A stretch of DNA of 64,000 bases from NCBI GenBank assembly GCA_047601145.1, contig JASGJW010000002.1, forward strand, positions 124,001 to 188,000, given 5' to 3'. The notes below the pieces were generated by a model. That model was not told the origin of the DNA and did no database searches. It saw nothing but the letters and a program-made list of their open reading frames with translations. This DNA comes from UBA7672 sp047601145 (GTDB taxonomy: Bacteria; Pseudomonadota; Alphaproteobacteria; Caulobacterales; Hyphomonadaceae). Positions 43,430 to 52,876 of this stretch are shown piece by piece. How positions within the stretch are numbered: the stretch's first letter is position 1; each line of letters starts with the position of its first letter. A program made the position numbers and the translations under genes.

Positions 43430-45082
43430 ATGCGGTCAGTTCCTGTGCGCGTGATCATCTGTTCGCTGGCTGGCCTCGTGGTGGCGGCATGTGGCGGTGG
43501 CGGCGGAGGAGGTGGCGGCGGCAGCACGGGCGGCGGAGGGTCGCCCGGCGGATCCTCGGGCCCGACATGGACGGCGAACGTCTATCAGGCCTCCAGCACG
43601 TTCAAGAATTTCTGTGCGACCGTCCGAACCGGCGTGGACATTCAAGGCAATGCTTTCCCCGACAAGGCCGGGACGCTGTTGCAGGAACTTTTCTATCTGC
43701 GCTCGTGGACGCATGAGACCTATCTCTGGAACACGGAAGTTACCGACCAGAACCCGTCCTCGTTCTCTGATCGCGTCACCTATTTCAACACGCTCAAGAC
43801 GACGGCCACGACGTCCTCGGGCAAGCCCAAGGACCAGTTCCATTTCAGCCTGTCGACGGCCGACTATCTCTCGCAGATCACATCTGCACCGTCCGCGAGC
43901 TACGGGGCTGAGATCGCCGTGTTCGCGGGATCGCCTCCACGTGACGTGCGCATCCTCTATACAGCCGCCGGCACGCCCGCGACTGATCTTCTTGCCGGTA
44001 CGCCGAAATTGAGCCGAGGCGCGCGCATCCTGGCGGCTGACGGCATCGATGTTGTGAACGGCGGCACGAGCCAGGCGCAGATCGACATCATCAACAATGC
44101 GATCTTCCCGAAGACGGCCAACGAAAGCCACACGCTGCTGGTCCAGTATCCGGGAGGTTCACAACGCACTGTCACGCTGACGTCGGCGAACCTGGTTGAG
44201 AATCCTGTCAACCGCACGGCTGTGCTGCCGACGGGGTCGGGCAATGTCGGCTACATTCTGCTCAACACGTTCAGCCCGTTCAGCTCCGAGAAGGCGATTG
44301 TCGACGCCATCGCGGCGATGAAGGCGCAGTCGGTCACGGATCTCGTGATTGACCTGCGCTATAATGGCGGCGGGTTGCTCGCGGTTGCGTCGCAGCTAAG
44401 CTATCTCGTTGCGGGACCGACCAGGACATCGGGCCGGATTTTCGAGCGGCTTCAGTTCAATGCGGCGGCCGGCACAACCAACCCCGTCACCGGCAGCGCC
44501 AACAACCCGACGCCATTCTATAGCACCGGGCTTGGCTTTTCCGTCACCAATGGTGCGGCGCTGTCGCCGATGAGCCTGCCGCGGGTTTACGTCCTTACGA
44601 CCAGCAACACCTGCAGCGCGAGCGAGGCGGTGATCAACGGATTGCGCGGCATTGATGTCGACGTCGTGCTGATCGGGTCGACGACGTGCGGCAAGCCCTA
44701 CGGTTTCTACTCGGCCGACAATTGCGGACAGACCTACTTCTCGATCCAGTTCAAGGGCGTCAACGACAAGAGCTTTGGCGATTATGCCGACGGGTTCGCG
44801 GCGGCCAATGCGAGCTCGGCCTTCCCGGTCAAGATTCCGGGCTGCTCGGTTGCTGACGATCTCAGTCATGAGCTTGGCGATGCGAACGAGAACATGCTGG
44901 CGGCGGCGCTTGCATATCGTTCGACAGGCGCCTGCCCGACGCCAACCGGCACTGGCCTCAGTGTCGCCTCGACCGTGAGGACGGGCGAGAATGCGATGGC
45001 GACGTCGGGCCGTTCGCTGGCGGCGGATGTCTTCCGAACCAACCGCGACATGCGCGGTCCGCTAGGGGGTCCCGCGCAATGA
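43430..45082 (+). CDS. S41 family C-terminal-processing-type protease, lipoprotein
   Basis: 550 residues from ATG 43430, GGGAGAG upstream. A long frame begins at 42968 within lpxR but is a shadow. Signal peptide with lipobox 'LVVAAC' immediately followed by ten Gly and a Ser/Gly linker. PDZ-like region about 150-240, then the S41 core: 'VGYILLNTFSPFSSEKAI', 'VTDLVIDLRYNGGGLLA' and the nucleophile 'TSNTCSASEAVINGL', 'GSTTCGKPYGF'. It cleaves periplasmic proteins near their C termini; targets unknown. The next gene overlaps by 4 bp. Confidence 0.85.
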   Translation: MRSVPVRVIICSLAGLVVAACGGGGGGGGGGSTGGGGSPGGSSGPTWTANVYQASSTFKNFCATVRTGVDIQGNAFPDKAGTLLQELFYLRSWTHETYLWNTEVTDQNPSSFSDRVTYFNTLKTTATTSSGKPKDQFHFSLSTADYLSQITSAPSASYGAEIAVFAGSPPRDVRILYTAAGTPATDLLAGTPKLSRGARILAADGIDVVNGGTSQAQIDIINNAIFPKTANESHTLLVQYPGGSQRTVTLTSANLVENPVNRTAVLPTGSGNVGYILLNTFSPFSSEKAIVDAIAAMKAQSVTDLVIDLRYNGGGLLAVASQLSYLVAGPTRTSGRIFERLQFNAAAGTTNPVTGSANNPTPFYSTGLGFSVTNGAALSPMSLPRVYVLTTSNTCSASEAVINGLRGIDVDVVLIGSTTCGKPYGFYSADNCGQTYFSIQFKGVNDKSFGDYADGFAAANASSAFPVKIPGCSVADDLSHELGDANENMLAAALAYRSTGACPTPTGTGLSVASTVRTGENAMATSGRSLAADVFRTNRDMRGPLGGPAQ

Positions 45083-45435
45083 GCGGGCGGGACCTCGTGC
45101 TTGGCGCTATCGGAGCGGTTGCGCTGATGGGGTGCCAGTCGCTGGGCTCGCCAGTCCCGGCCGTGTTGGCCAGCGCCGACGCCGATACGATGGCAAAGCT
45201 CAAGACCGCGCTCGCCACCGCGATGGGGCAGGCCCATGTGGAGCTCGGGCCAGGCGATCCGACCCGGTCCTCGACCCTCTCTGTTCTTCCTCGCCCGCCG
45301 GGTCCGCCGGAGGATCGCAGCCTCGCCATCCCGACCATTTTCCGGCTGGAGATGGAGGCAGGCGCCTGCTTTGTCGTCCGCGAGGATGGCGGCGCCCGGG
45401 CTCGCATCGAGGGGGTGGCCTGCAGGCCAGCCTAG
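45079..45435 (+). CDS. hypothetical small lipoprotein
   Basis: 118 residues. Lipobox-like 'AVALMGC' at residues 13-19, then a short helix and an acidic and hydrophobic tail 'IFRLEMEAGACFVVREDGG'. The start overlaps the S41 protease stop (ATGA), so the two are co-translated; it may be an accessory protein of the protease. No family recognised. Confidence 0.6.
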   Translation: MSGRDLVLGAIGAVALMGCQSLGSPVPAVLASADADTMAKLKTALATAMGQAHVELGPGDPTRSSTLSVLPRPPGPPEDRSLAIPTIFRLEMEAGACFVVREDGGARARIEGVACRPA

Positions 45436-45513
45436 CTTCCGCCCCGGTTTCGCTGTATCAGCCGCGCCAACATCAATCTGCTTCGGGCCTTGAACCCGTG
45501 GGAGACACGCAAA

Positions 45514-46773
45514 ATGACCACCTTGATCGGCCCCCGCGGAGGGGCCGCCACGCCTGTCGATAGCGACTTGTCTGTTGCGGACAGGCTCTGCGATTTCACC
45601 AAACTCGCGAACGTCGATCTCTCCGGCGCTGATCTCGACCTGTTCCCGGGCGATCCTCGGCCGCGGTCGGAGATCCGTGTCGTGGCGGCGATGTCGGGCG
45701 GCGTGGACTCCTCTGTTGTCGCGGCGCTGTTGAAGTATGCCGGATACGACGTCGTCGGGGTAACGCTGCAACTCTATGACCACGGCGCAGCGCTCAAGAA
45801 ACAGGGTGCGTGCTGTGCGGGACAGGACATTCATGATGCGCGGCGCGTAGCCGAAGCGCTGGGCATTCCGCATTACGTGCTCGACTACGAAAGTCGCTTC
45901 CGTCAGCAGGTGATGGAAGACTTCGCAGACACGTACCTGAAAGGGTCAACGCCGATCCCGTGCGTGCGTTGCAACCAGACGGTGAAGTTCTCTGATCTGC
46001 TGGCAACAGCTAAAGATCTTGGCGCCGATGCGATGGCGACGGGGCACTATATCCGGCGCACCATGGCGAGCGATGGACGGGCGGAACTTTCGCGTGCGGC
46101 GGATCCGGATCGGGATCAATCGTATTTTCTGTTCGCGACGACGCGCCAGCAACTCGACTTCCTGCGCTTTCCACTTGGCGGGATGAAGAAACCGGATGTA
46201 CGGCGCGCTGCGGCGGCGCTTGGGCTGCAGGTTGCGGCAAAGCCCGACAGCCAGGACATCTGCTTCGTGCCGGCGGGAAAATATTCGGACATCGTCCAGA
46301 AACTGCGGCCAGGTGCGGTTGAAGGCGGGGACATCGTGCACATGGATGGCCGCGTCATGGGCCAGCATGAAGGCGTTATTCGCTATACAATCGGGCAACG
46401 GCGTGGCCTCGGGGTTGCGACCGGAGAGCCGCTTTTTGTCGTGAAGCTGGATGCGCCCAATCGGAAAGTTATCGTCGGACCGCGCGAAGCTCTGCTCACG
46501 CGCGCGCTGGCGATCGGGGAAAGCAACTGGCTTGGCGAAGGCTCACTTGCCGAGGCCTGCGCGGCTGGCGTGCCGGCCTTGGCGCGGGTGCGCTCGACGC
46601 GAGCGCCTGTGCCGGGGCGGATGGTACTGGTCGATGGCGTTCCCGGGTTTGCGTTTGATACGCCGGAAGAAGGTGTGGCGCCGGGGCAGGCTTGTGTTCT
46701 TTATGCCGCCCCGGATGGGCGGAGCGTGCTCGGCGGCGGGTTCATCACGGCGACGGTGAGCGCGCTGGGATAA
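45514..46773 (+). CDS. mnmA: tRNA-specific 2-thiouridylase MnmA
   Basis: 419 residues from ATG 45514 with GGGAGA upstream. PP-loop 'AAMSGGVDSSVVAALL' near residue 58, then 'GACCAGQD' and the catalytic cysteines in 'CVRCNQTVKF' and 'SQDICFVP'. Adenylates U34 of Lys/Glu/Gln tRNA and transfers sulfur to make 2-thiouridine. The N terminus has about 50 extra residues before the PP-loop compared with Escherichia coli MnmA. Stands alone. Essential in many bacteria. Confidence 0.95.
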   Translation: MTTLIGPRGGAATPVDSDLSVADRLCDFTKLANVDLSGADLDLFPGDPRPRSEIRVVAAMSGGVDSSVVAALLKYAGYDVVGVTLQLYDHGAALKKQGACCAGQDIHDARRVAEALGIPHYVLDYESRFRQQVMEDFADTYLKGSTPIPCVRCNQTVKFSDLLATAKDLGADAMATGHYIRRTMASDGRAELSRAADPDRDQSYFLFATTRQQLDFLRFPLGGMKKPDVRRAAAALGLQVAAKPDSQDICFVPAGKYSDIVQKLRPGAVEGGDIVHMDGRVMGQHEGVIRYTIGQRRGLGVATGEPLFVVKLDAPNRKVIVGPREALLTRALAIGESNWLGEGSLAEACAAGVPALARVRSTRAPVPGRMVLVDGVPGFAFDTPEEGVAPGQACVLYAAPDGRSVLGGGFITATVSALG

Positions 46774-47025
46774 GCGGGGGCCGGCTCAGAAGCTGGGGTT
46801 CTGAGTAAGGCGTTGGCTGAATTCGGAACAAGGTGAGGCGGAGGCCCGCGGGAGGGGCTGCGTCTCGCGACGAAGACGCCGCGATCCACCTCCGCCAGTG
46901 CAAAGCGCTTGCGGAGGAAATCTGGACAGCGAACAGGGGCTGGCGGAATGGCGATCCCGTCTTGGGGATGAACCGGGCGGCCTCGTGTCACGTAGAAGGT
47001 GGGGCAAGCAATCGGAGCGGGCGAG

Positions 47026-48021
47026 ATGTTCGAGGGATTTGCGAATAACTGGACACCGGTGATTGAGTTGCGCGAGATCGGGTCGGGTCCGCTGCGCCTT
47101 GAAATTGCCGGTGAGGGTATCGTGTTCTTCCGGGGCGATGGCGGGCGGATTGGCGCGCTGGTGGATCGCTGTCCGCATCGCGGCGTGAGGCTTTCGCTGG
47201 GGCAGGTCGGCAAGGATGGTTGTCTCGAGTGTCCGTTTCACGGCTGGCGCTTTGCGCCGGATGGCGCCAACCGGCACGTGCCACTGAACCCCGACGCCAA
47301 GCTGGACATGCTCGCGGCGACATCGCTGCCGGTCCGGGTGATGGGCGACATGGTGTGGATCTACACCGCGCCGGGACGGGAGGCGCCGACCGAACCGATT
47401 GCGCCGGAAGGCCTGGTCGAGCCGGGGCTGGCGCGCACTTACGTGACGCGGTTGTGGAATTGCCACTGGACGCGGGCCATGGAAAACATGCTCGACAGTC
47501 CGCACCTGCCATTCGTGCACCGGAAGACGATCGGCAAGTCGCTGCTCCGTCGCATGACGCCAAAATCCTCGATGGACATCGTGTGGGAGGAAGCTCCGTG
47601 GGGCGGCCGTGCGTCGGCTCGGCTTGACGGTGTTGATGGCGGCGGCGTGCTGGAGTACTTCCGGCCCAACATGATGGCCCTGACCATCCCCATACCGAAG
47701 CGGCACTTTCGCATTCACGCGCTTGTCGTTCCAGCCGGTGAAAGACAGACACGCCTGACCGTCGTTGCCTCCAGAGACTTCCTGCGCAGCGGGATGTTCA
47801 GCCCGATGTTCAGGTCTTCCAGTGCAAAGATCGCAGACGAGGACAAGGCTGTGGTGGAATCATCGCCGTCCGGAGAGGTTCCGCCGGCGGCGCAGGAGCG
47901 CTCGGTTCGCACCGACAAGGCGACCCTTCAGTTCCGTAAATACTATCACGACGCGCTGAAGGGTTCCTCCGCGCCCTCGCTCGCCGGCAAGGCACGCCAG
48001 CCTGAGGATACGCTGTCCTAG
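47026..48021 (+). CDS. Rieske non-heme iron ring-hydroxylating oxygenase, large subunit
   Basis: 331 residues from ATG 47026 (GGAG upstream; GTG 46999 in frame). Rieske [2Fe-2S] site 'CPHRG' and 'CPFHGW' (C-x-H then C-x2-H) near residues 47-70. Mononuclear iron site 'MENMLDSPHLPFVH' (Asp, two His) near 160. Resembles single-component-reductase-dependent oxygenases such as vanillate or carnitine types; substrate unknown. No reductase gene is adjacent. The preceding 252 bases (46774-47025) contain no convincing gene. Ends in a CTAG shared with the opposite gene. Confidence 0.85.
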   Translation: MFEGFANNWTPVIELREIGSGPLRLEIAGEGIVFFRGDGGRIGALVDRCPHRGVRLSLGQVGKDGCLECPFHGWRFAPDGANRHVPLNPDAKLDMLAATSLPVRVMGDMVWIYTAPGREAPTEPIAPEGLVEPGLARTYVTRLWNCHWTRAMENMLDSPHLPFVHRKTIGKSLLRRMTPKSSMDIVWEEAPWGGRASARLDGVDGGGVLEYFRPNMMALTIPIPKRHFRIHALVVPAGERQTRLTVVASRDFLRSGMFSPMFRSSSAKIADEDKAVVESSPSGEVPPAAQERSVRTDKATLQFRKYYHDALKGSSAPSLAGKARQPEDTLS

Positions 48022-48812
48022 TCGCCCGTGAATTGCGGGTCGCGGCCTTCGAGGAAGGAGGAGACGCCTTCGGCGAAGTCGTCGGAGCGTTCCATCAGGG
48101 CGAACGCTTCAAGGTCGCGGTGCGCCGTCGCCTGCGAAAGGGCGAGGGCGGCGATGTTGACGTCTCGCTTCACCATCTTGAGGGCGGTGGGCGGGAGCTT
48201 GGCGGCGGATCTCGCGAACTCGAGCGCGCGTGTGACGGCCGCGCCGTCGTCAGACACGGCGTCTGTGAGGCCCCAGCTGAGGGCGGTGCTGGCGTCGACT
48301 TTTTCGCAGAGGGCGGCGAGGCGTTTGGCTCTTGCGGGGCCGATGAGGGCGGTCATTCGCGGGATCGAGCCCCAGCTCATGTTCATGCCGCGCGCGACTT
48401 CGGGAACATAGAGGGTCGATGATTTCGCCATGACGCGGAGGTCGCAGGCGACGGCGAGGGCCGCGCCGCCGCCGACGCACCAGCCTTCGATGGCCATGAT
48501 GGTGATGGCGTCGATCTTCTCCCACGCCTCGCACATCTCAGGACCTGCGCGGAGCGAGATGCGGCGGGCGGCGAGTTTCTGGCCGCGCTGTTCGGTTCGG
48601 GCAGGGTCTTTCAGGTCGGCGCCGAGGGTGAAGTTGTTCGCCTGGCCAGTGAGGACAATGGCGGAAATGTCCGGCCGCGCATGGAAGCTGCGCGCCGTCT
48701 CGGTCAGCTGCCGCAGCGCCTCGGCGGAAAGGGCGTTGGCCTTGTCGCCCCGGTCGAACCGCACAATGGCGATGCGCCCGTGGGTCTCGACCTTGATGAA
48801 GTTATCGGGCAC
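48018..48812 (-). CDS. enoyl-CoA hydratase/isomerase family protein
   Basis: 264 residues. GTG 48812 is chosen because GGAGG stands five bases upstream; in-frame GTGs at 48818 and 48827 exist. Crotonase fold with 'NNFTLGADLKD' and the oxyanion-hole strand 'MAIEGWCVGGGAALAVACDL'; the second acidic catalytic residue region is 'YVPEVARGMNMSWGSI', so one expected Glu is present and the other position is Asn/Met. Beta-oxidation or related acyl-CoA step. Substrate unknown. Confidence 0.85.
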   Translation of the reverse strand: MPDNFIKVETHGRIAIVRFDRGDKANALSAEALRQLTETARSFHARPDISAIVLTGQANNFTLGADLKDPARTEQRGQKLAARRISLRAGPEMCEAWEKIDAITIMAIEGWCVGGGAALAVACDLRVMAKSSTLYVPEVARGMNMSWGSIPRMTALIGPARAKRLAALCEKVDASTALSWGLTDAVSDDGAAVTRALEFARSAAKLPPTALKMVKRDVNIAALALSQATAHRDLEAFALMERSDDFAEGVSSFLEGRDPQFTGD

Positions 48813-48883
48813 GCCCACCTCCGTCACTATCCAAAGCAGTTATGCGACGGCGCGAGACCAGCGTCCACGCCACGGGAGAGATC

Positions 48884-49375
48884 ATGAGCGACCAGAAGCT
48901 TCATCGTGGCGCGCCCGTGGGGGTCGCTGTCACGCCGGCGACCATGAAGATGCCGGGCATCGATATCCTGCGCGGCATCATGACTGGCGCGCTTCCGGCG
49001 GCGGGCATCAGCAAATCGCTGAATTTCTGGATCGATGAGGTGGACGAGGGACGCGTGGTCTTTGCCGGAGAGCCCGGGGAGGAAAGCCTCAATCCCATGG
49101 GCGGCGTGCATGGCGGCTGGTCGCTCACGATGATCGACTCGGCCTGCGGATGCGCGGCGATGAGCCTGCTGCCGCCGGGCATCGGCTACACGACACTGGA
49201 GACGAAGGGCAATCTCACGCGCGCGATCAAAGCCAACACCGGCGTTTATCGCTGCGAGGCGAAGATCCTCGCTAACGGGCGTCAGGTCATGACATCGGAC
49301 GCTACGATCACTGGCCCGGACGGAAAACTCTATGCCCATGGCACATCGACATTGCTCGTGCTGCGCGAACGCTAG
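48884..49375 (+). CDS. PaaI-family hotdog thioesterase
   Basis: 163 residues from ATG 48884, behind GGGAGAG (an in-frame start at 48842 is less likely). 'NPMGGVHGGWSLTMIDSACG' is the helix-forming catalytic stretch, followed by 'TTLETKGNLTRAIKANTG' strands. Members hydrolyse aryl- or acyl-CoA thioesters. Divergent from the enoyl-CoA hydratase gene, so the two may belong to one acyl-CoA route, which is inference. Confidence 0.8.
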   Translation: MSDQKLHRGAPVGVAVTPATMKMPGIDILRGIMTGALPAAGISKSLNFWIDEVDEGRVVFAGEPGEESLNPMGGVHGGWSLTMIDSACGCAAMSLLPPGIGYTTLETKGNLTRAIKANTGVYRCEAKILANGRQVMTSDATITGPDGKLYAHGTSTLLVLRER

Positions 49376-49445
49376 GGAAGGCGGCGGCCCCTTCGCATCT
49401 CACTCAACTATCGTTTAGGCTCCGCCAAAACCGGGACGGTGGTTG

Positions 49446-50723
49446 ATGACGGAAGCGGAGACTGCAGATCGCGCAGGCGTCATCGCCGAATGGCGTGCGG
49501 GCTGGCGAACAGTTGTCGCTGCAGCCTTCGGGTCCTCCACCGGGCTGATCCTGTTCTCCTTCATCGTCAGCGTCTTTGTGCGGCCACAGACGGAGGACAT
49601 GGGCTGGACGCGTGGCGAGGCGGCGCTGTCGAGCTTCTCGACCATCGCAGCGGGAATGCTCGCGCCGCTGTTCGGCAAGCTGTCGGATGCATGGGGCGTG
49701 CGGCCGGTGATCCTGCTCGGCGGCATCGGCTATGCGGCGGCAGCGTTCGGGCTGAGCGTGCAGAACGGCAACCTGCCGCTGTATTACGGGCTGATGTTCC
49801 TGCTCGTGTTCCTGGGTCTTGGGACATCGAGCATCACGTGGGGCCGCGTTGTGTCGGCCGGGTTCCGGAAATCGCGGGGGCTCGCGCTCAGTGTCGCGCT
49901 GTCGTCGGTGACGGTGACGGCGGCGCTGATGCCGATCGCGATCGTCATGGTGATGGGGCAGGCGGGATGGCGTGGCGCGTGGGTGCTGATCGGCGTCGTT
50001 GGATTGGCCGGGTCGCTGCTGGGCCTGCTGCTGATGCCGAAGGAGACAGGGCGTTCGCAGCCGCGCGCTGCAGAGACGGCTGTGCAGCAAAAGGGGGCCG
50101 GCCTGGGCGAGGCGGTTCGCCAGCCCGCCTTCTGGTGTCTCGTGCTTGGAATGACGATCATCAATATTCCCTCTGGCGGCATCATGAGTTCGATGGCCGC
50201 CATCGTCGCCGACAAGGGTTTCGGCGAAACCGATGTGGCGCAGGTGCTTTCGGCGTTTGCGATCTCGGTGTTCCTGGGGCGCGCGATCACGGGCGTGTGC
50301 CTCGACCGGTTCGCCCCGCCGATCGTGGCGTTTGTCGCGATGGGCGTGCCGGCGATCGGGTGCGCTCTGCTCGCTGGCGGGCCTGTCATTGTAGGTGTGA
50401 TGCTGTTCGGGATCGTTCTGGCCGGGTTGAGCCAGGGCGCGGAAGGCGATGTGGGGCCGTTTCTGGTGAGCCGCTATTTCGGCCTGGCGTCGTTCGGCGC
50501 GATCATGGGCGCGGTGAATGCGGGTGTCGTCGGCGGAACCGGGCTGGGCGGCCTGCTGTTCGGCTTCGTGTTCGACAGCTACAAGTCATACGACATGGCG
50601 CTGTGGATCGGGGCTGGATGCTTCCTGTTCGGCGCCCTGCTGTTCCTGGGCGTCGGTTTTGCGCCTGCACGCAAGGAAACGGCGCCCGAAGGATCGGGCG
50701 CTGCAAACCAGATCGGCTTTTAG
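49446..50723 (+). CDS. MFS transporter
   Basis: 425 residues with 12 predicted membrane helices in two halves. Motif A-like 'LFGKLSDAWGVRPVILLGG' in the loop between helices 2 and 3, and its echo 'LDRFAPPIVAFVAMG' in the second half. The closest pattern I know is that of oxalate/monocarboxylate-type MFS carriers; the substrate is not readable. Start at ATG 49446 (TTG 49443 in frame). Confidence 0.82.
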   Translation: MTEAETADRAGVIAEWRAGWRTVVAAAFGSSTGLILFSFIVSVFVRPQTEDMGWTRGEAALSSFSTIAAGMLAPLFGKLSDAWGVRPVILLGGIGYAAAAFGLSVQNGNLPLYYGLMFLLVFLGLGTSSITWGRVVSAGFRKSRGLALSVALSSVTVTAALMPIAIVMVMGQAGWRGAWVLIGVVGLAGSLLGLLLMPKETGRSQPRAAETAVQQKGAGLGEAVRQPAFWCLVLGMTIINIPSGGIMSSMAAIVADKGFGETDVAQVLSAFAISVFLGRAITGVCLDRFAPPIVAFVAMGVPAIGCALLAGGPVIVGVMLFGIVLAGLSQGAEGDVGPFLVSRYFGLASFGAIMGAVNAGVVGGTGLGGLLFGFVFDSYKSYDMALWIGAGCFLFGALLFLGVGFAPARKETAPEGSGAANQIGF

Positions 50724-50725
50724 CT

Positions 50726-51094
50726 CTACTGGTCGTCTTCGTCGTCGATGTGATCGGCGGGATCGTCATCGTCACTGCGGCCATCAGGATCCATGCCGGT
50801 GGATTCAAGCACGGTCTGGCTTTCCTGCGGATTGCCGAGGGAGGCGATGCGGTCGCGGAGGTGGGAGGAGATTTCCTCCATGTCGCCCATGTAGTCGGCC
50901 GACTGGCGCGAGCGGATTTCCTCGAGCAGGCCCATGAGCTGGCGGCGGCGGTCGTTCACGCTGAGGTATGTGTCGAAGGCTATGTCGTCGACGTCGTCGG
51001 TGGTGAGTTCCTGCGCTATGCCCGGGGCGTCGCCGTCATCGCCGACTTCCGTGTCGACGGGACGGACATCTTCACCTGTATGCAGTCTTGCCAT
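50726..51094 (-). CDS. hypothetical acidic protein
   Basis: 122 residues from the ATG at 51094, with GGAG upstream. Strongly acidic throughout; the C terminus is a run of Asp ('DDDDPADHIDDEDDQ'). The middle has a helix with 'VNDRRRQLMGLLEEIRSRQ'. No family recognised. It overlaps the host attachment gene by 23 bp in the same direction, so co-translation is likely. Confidence 0.65.
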   Translation of the reverse strand: MARLHTGEDVRPVDTEVGDDGDAPGIAQELTTDDVDDIAFDTYLSVNDRRRQLMGLLEEIRSRQSADYMGDMEEISSHLRDRIASLGNPQESQTVLESTGMDPDGRSDDDDPADHIDDEDDQ

Positions 51095-51560
51095 TTGCGG
51101 CTCCATTTTCGGGTTTGCCGACGAGGATCTTTTCGATCTCGTGGGGAGGCATGTTGGTGAGGTCCTTGGAGACCTCGGCGACGACCTTGTCGGAGACTTC
51201 CTTGTGCAGGGCGCGGCGGATGTCGCCCATGATCATGGGCGGGGCTGCGATCACCAGCTTCTCATATTGGCCGCGATGGGCGGCGGAGTAGAGGGCGTCG
51301 GCGATTTCCTTCGCGAAGCGGTGTTTCTCCAGCTTGTGCCAGTTGGTCTCCTGCATGGCGCTACGATGGCCGCCAACGGAGGCGAAAGCGCGACCGGGGC
51401 GGTCGGTTCCTTGTTCGCGGTTGCGCGGGTTCTCATGTTCAAGAACGTCGACTACTTCCAAGTTCGGGTAGGCGGCGTCGCCTTCATTCCTGAAGAACAG
51501 GGCCTTTTCGCCATCGCCCACCATTACCCACGCATTGTGGTCGATCGTTACGCCAGGCAT
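51072..51560 (-). CDS. host attachment family protein
   Basis: 162 residues from the ATG at 51560 (CGGAG upstream; a frame to 51662 lacks a site). 'AWVMVGDGEKALFFRNEGD', 'LEKHRFAKEIADALYSAAHRG'-type middle and 'VIAAPPMIMGDIRRAL' with 'VVAEVSKDLTNMPPHEIEKI' match the 'required for attachment to host cells' family named in Agrobacterium. The family is widespread in free-living alphaproteobacteria, so the name does not imply a host. Confidence 0.8.
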   Translation of the reverse strand: MPGVTIDHNAWVMVGDGEKALFFRNEGDAAYPNLEVVDVLEHENPRNREQGTDRPGRAFASVGGHRSAMQETNWHKLEKHRFAKEIADALYSAAHRGQYEKLVIAAPPMIMGDIRRALHKEVSDKVVAEVSKDLTNMPPHEIEKILVGKPENGAANGKTAYR

Positions 51561-51686
51561 CGAAAGCTCCGGAATCAGGGGTCTCCTGACCCAACGAACG
51601 GGACGGGACAGGCGTTCCAGATGCTTGACGGCAAAGGGCGCCGGGATGATTGTGCAGCGCACATTTCATAAGAAAGGTCTTGCCCC

Positions 51687-52868
51687 ATGAGCGCTTCGGA
51701 TCCGGTCGTGATCGTAGGTATGGCGCGCACGCCCATGGGCGGGTTGCTGGGCGAACTGGCGGGATTTTCCGCCAACGAGCTGGGCGCTGTCGCGATCAAA
51801 GGCGCGATGAAGGAAGCCGGCGTGAAGGGCGAGGAAGTTGACCTCGTTTACATGGGCAACTGCCTGCCGGCCGGTCAGGGCCAGGCGCCGGCGCGCCAGG
51901 CGGGCATCAAGGCCGAGCTGCCGAAGGGAGCCCAGGCGACCACGATCAACAAGATGTGCGGCTCAGGCATGCAGGCAGCCGTGATGGGCCGCAACGCGAT
52001 CCTCTCGGGCGATGCGACCGTGGTTGTGGCCGGAGGCATGGAGTCGATGACGAACGCGCCGCACCTCGTCGACTTGCGCAAGGGACACAAGTACGGCGCC
52101 GCGGCGATGAAGGACCATATGGCGACGGACGGCCTGGAAGACGCTTATGCCGGCGGCGCGATGGGCAACTTCGCCGACATGATCGCGAAGGAATACCAGT
52201 TCACGCGCGAGCAGCAGGATGCCTACGCGCTCGAGACCCTGAGCCGCGCGCAGGCCGCCACCAAGGAAGGCCGCTTCAAGCGCGAGATCGCGCCGGTGAC
52301 TGTGAAGTCCAAGAAGGGCGACGTTACGGTCGATACGGACGAGCTGCCGCGCAATGCGATGCCGGAAAAAATCCCGCAACTGAAGCCTGCGTTCTCGAAG
52401 GACGGCACTGTGACGGCGGCGAACGCGTCGGCCATCTCGGATGGCGCGGCTGCCCTGGTGCTCATGAAGGAGTCGGAAGCCAAGAAGCGTGGCCTCAAGC
52501 CGCTCGCGAAGATCGTGGCGACGGCGGCGCACAGCCATGAGCCGGCCTACTTCACCACGGCTCCGGTGCCGGCAATGAAGAAGGCGCTGGAGAAAGCCGG
52601 CTGGAAAGCCTCCGACGTTGATCTCTGGGAGATCAATGAAGCGTTCGCGGTCGTTCCGATGATCGCGATGAAGGAACTCGGCATCGGCCACGACAAGATC
52701 AACGTGAACGGCGGCGCCTGCGCCCTCGGCCACCCGATCGGCGCCTCGGGCGCGCGCGTGGTGGTGACCCTTATCAACGCGATGGAGCAGAAGGGCGCCA
52801 AGAAAGGCGTCGCGGCGCTGTGCATCGGCGGCGGCGAAGGCATCGCCATGGCGATCGAGCGGGCCTGA
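51687..52868 (+). CDS. acetyl-CoA acetyltransferase (thiolase)
   Basis: 393 residues, usual length. Acyl-enzyme Cys91 in 'NKMCGSGMQAAV', 'EINEAFA', 'GGACALGHPIGASGARVV' with the catalytic His, and the second Cys in 'AALCIGGGEG' near 379. Condenses two acetyl-CoA or cleaves 3-ketoacyl-CoA. A lone gene near other acyl-CoA genes (enoyl-CoA hydratase, thioesterase) but not in one operon with them. Confidence 0.93.
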   Translation: MSASDPVVIVGMARTPMGGLLGELAGFSANELGAVAIKGAMKEAGVKGEEVDLVYMGNCLPAGQGQAPARQAGIKAELPKGAQATTINKMCGSGMQAAVMGRNAILSGDATVVVAGGMESMTNAPHLVDLRKGHKYGAAAMKDHMATDGLEDAYAGGAMGNFADMIAKEYQFTREQQDAYALETLSRAQAATKEGRFKREIAPVTVKSKKGDVTVDTDELPRNAMPEKIPQLKPAFSKDGTVTAANASAISDGAAALVLMKESEAKKRGLKPLAKIVATAAHSHEPAYFTTAPVPAMKKALEKAGWKASDVDLWEINEAFAVVPMIAMKELGIGHDKINVNGGACALGHPIGASGARVVVTLINAMEQKGAKKGVAALCIGGGEGIAMAIERA

Positions 52869-52876
52869 TCCACTTC

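Noticed and set aside
46786..47718. Open frame on the minus strand over the Rieske oxygenase and its upstream gap
   Set aside because: Arg/Pro/His-rich nonsense composition, no ribosome binding site, and the plus strand has intact Rieske and iron motifs.
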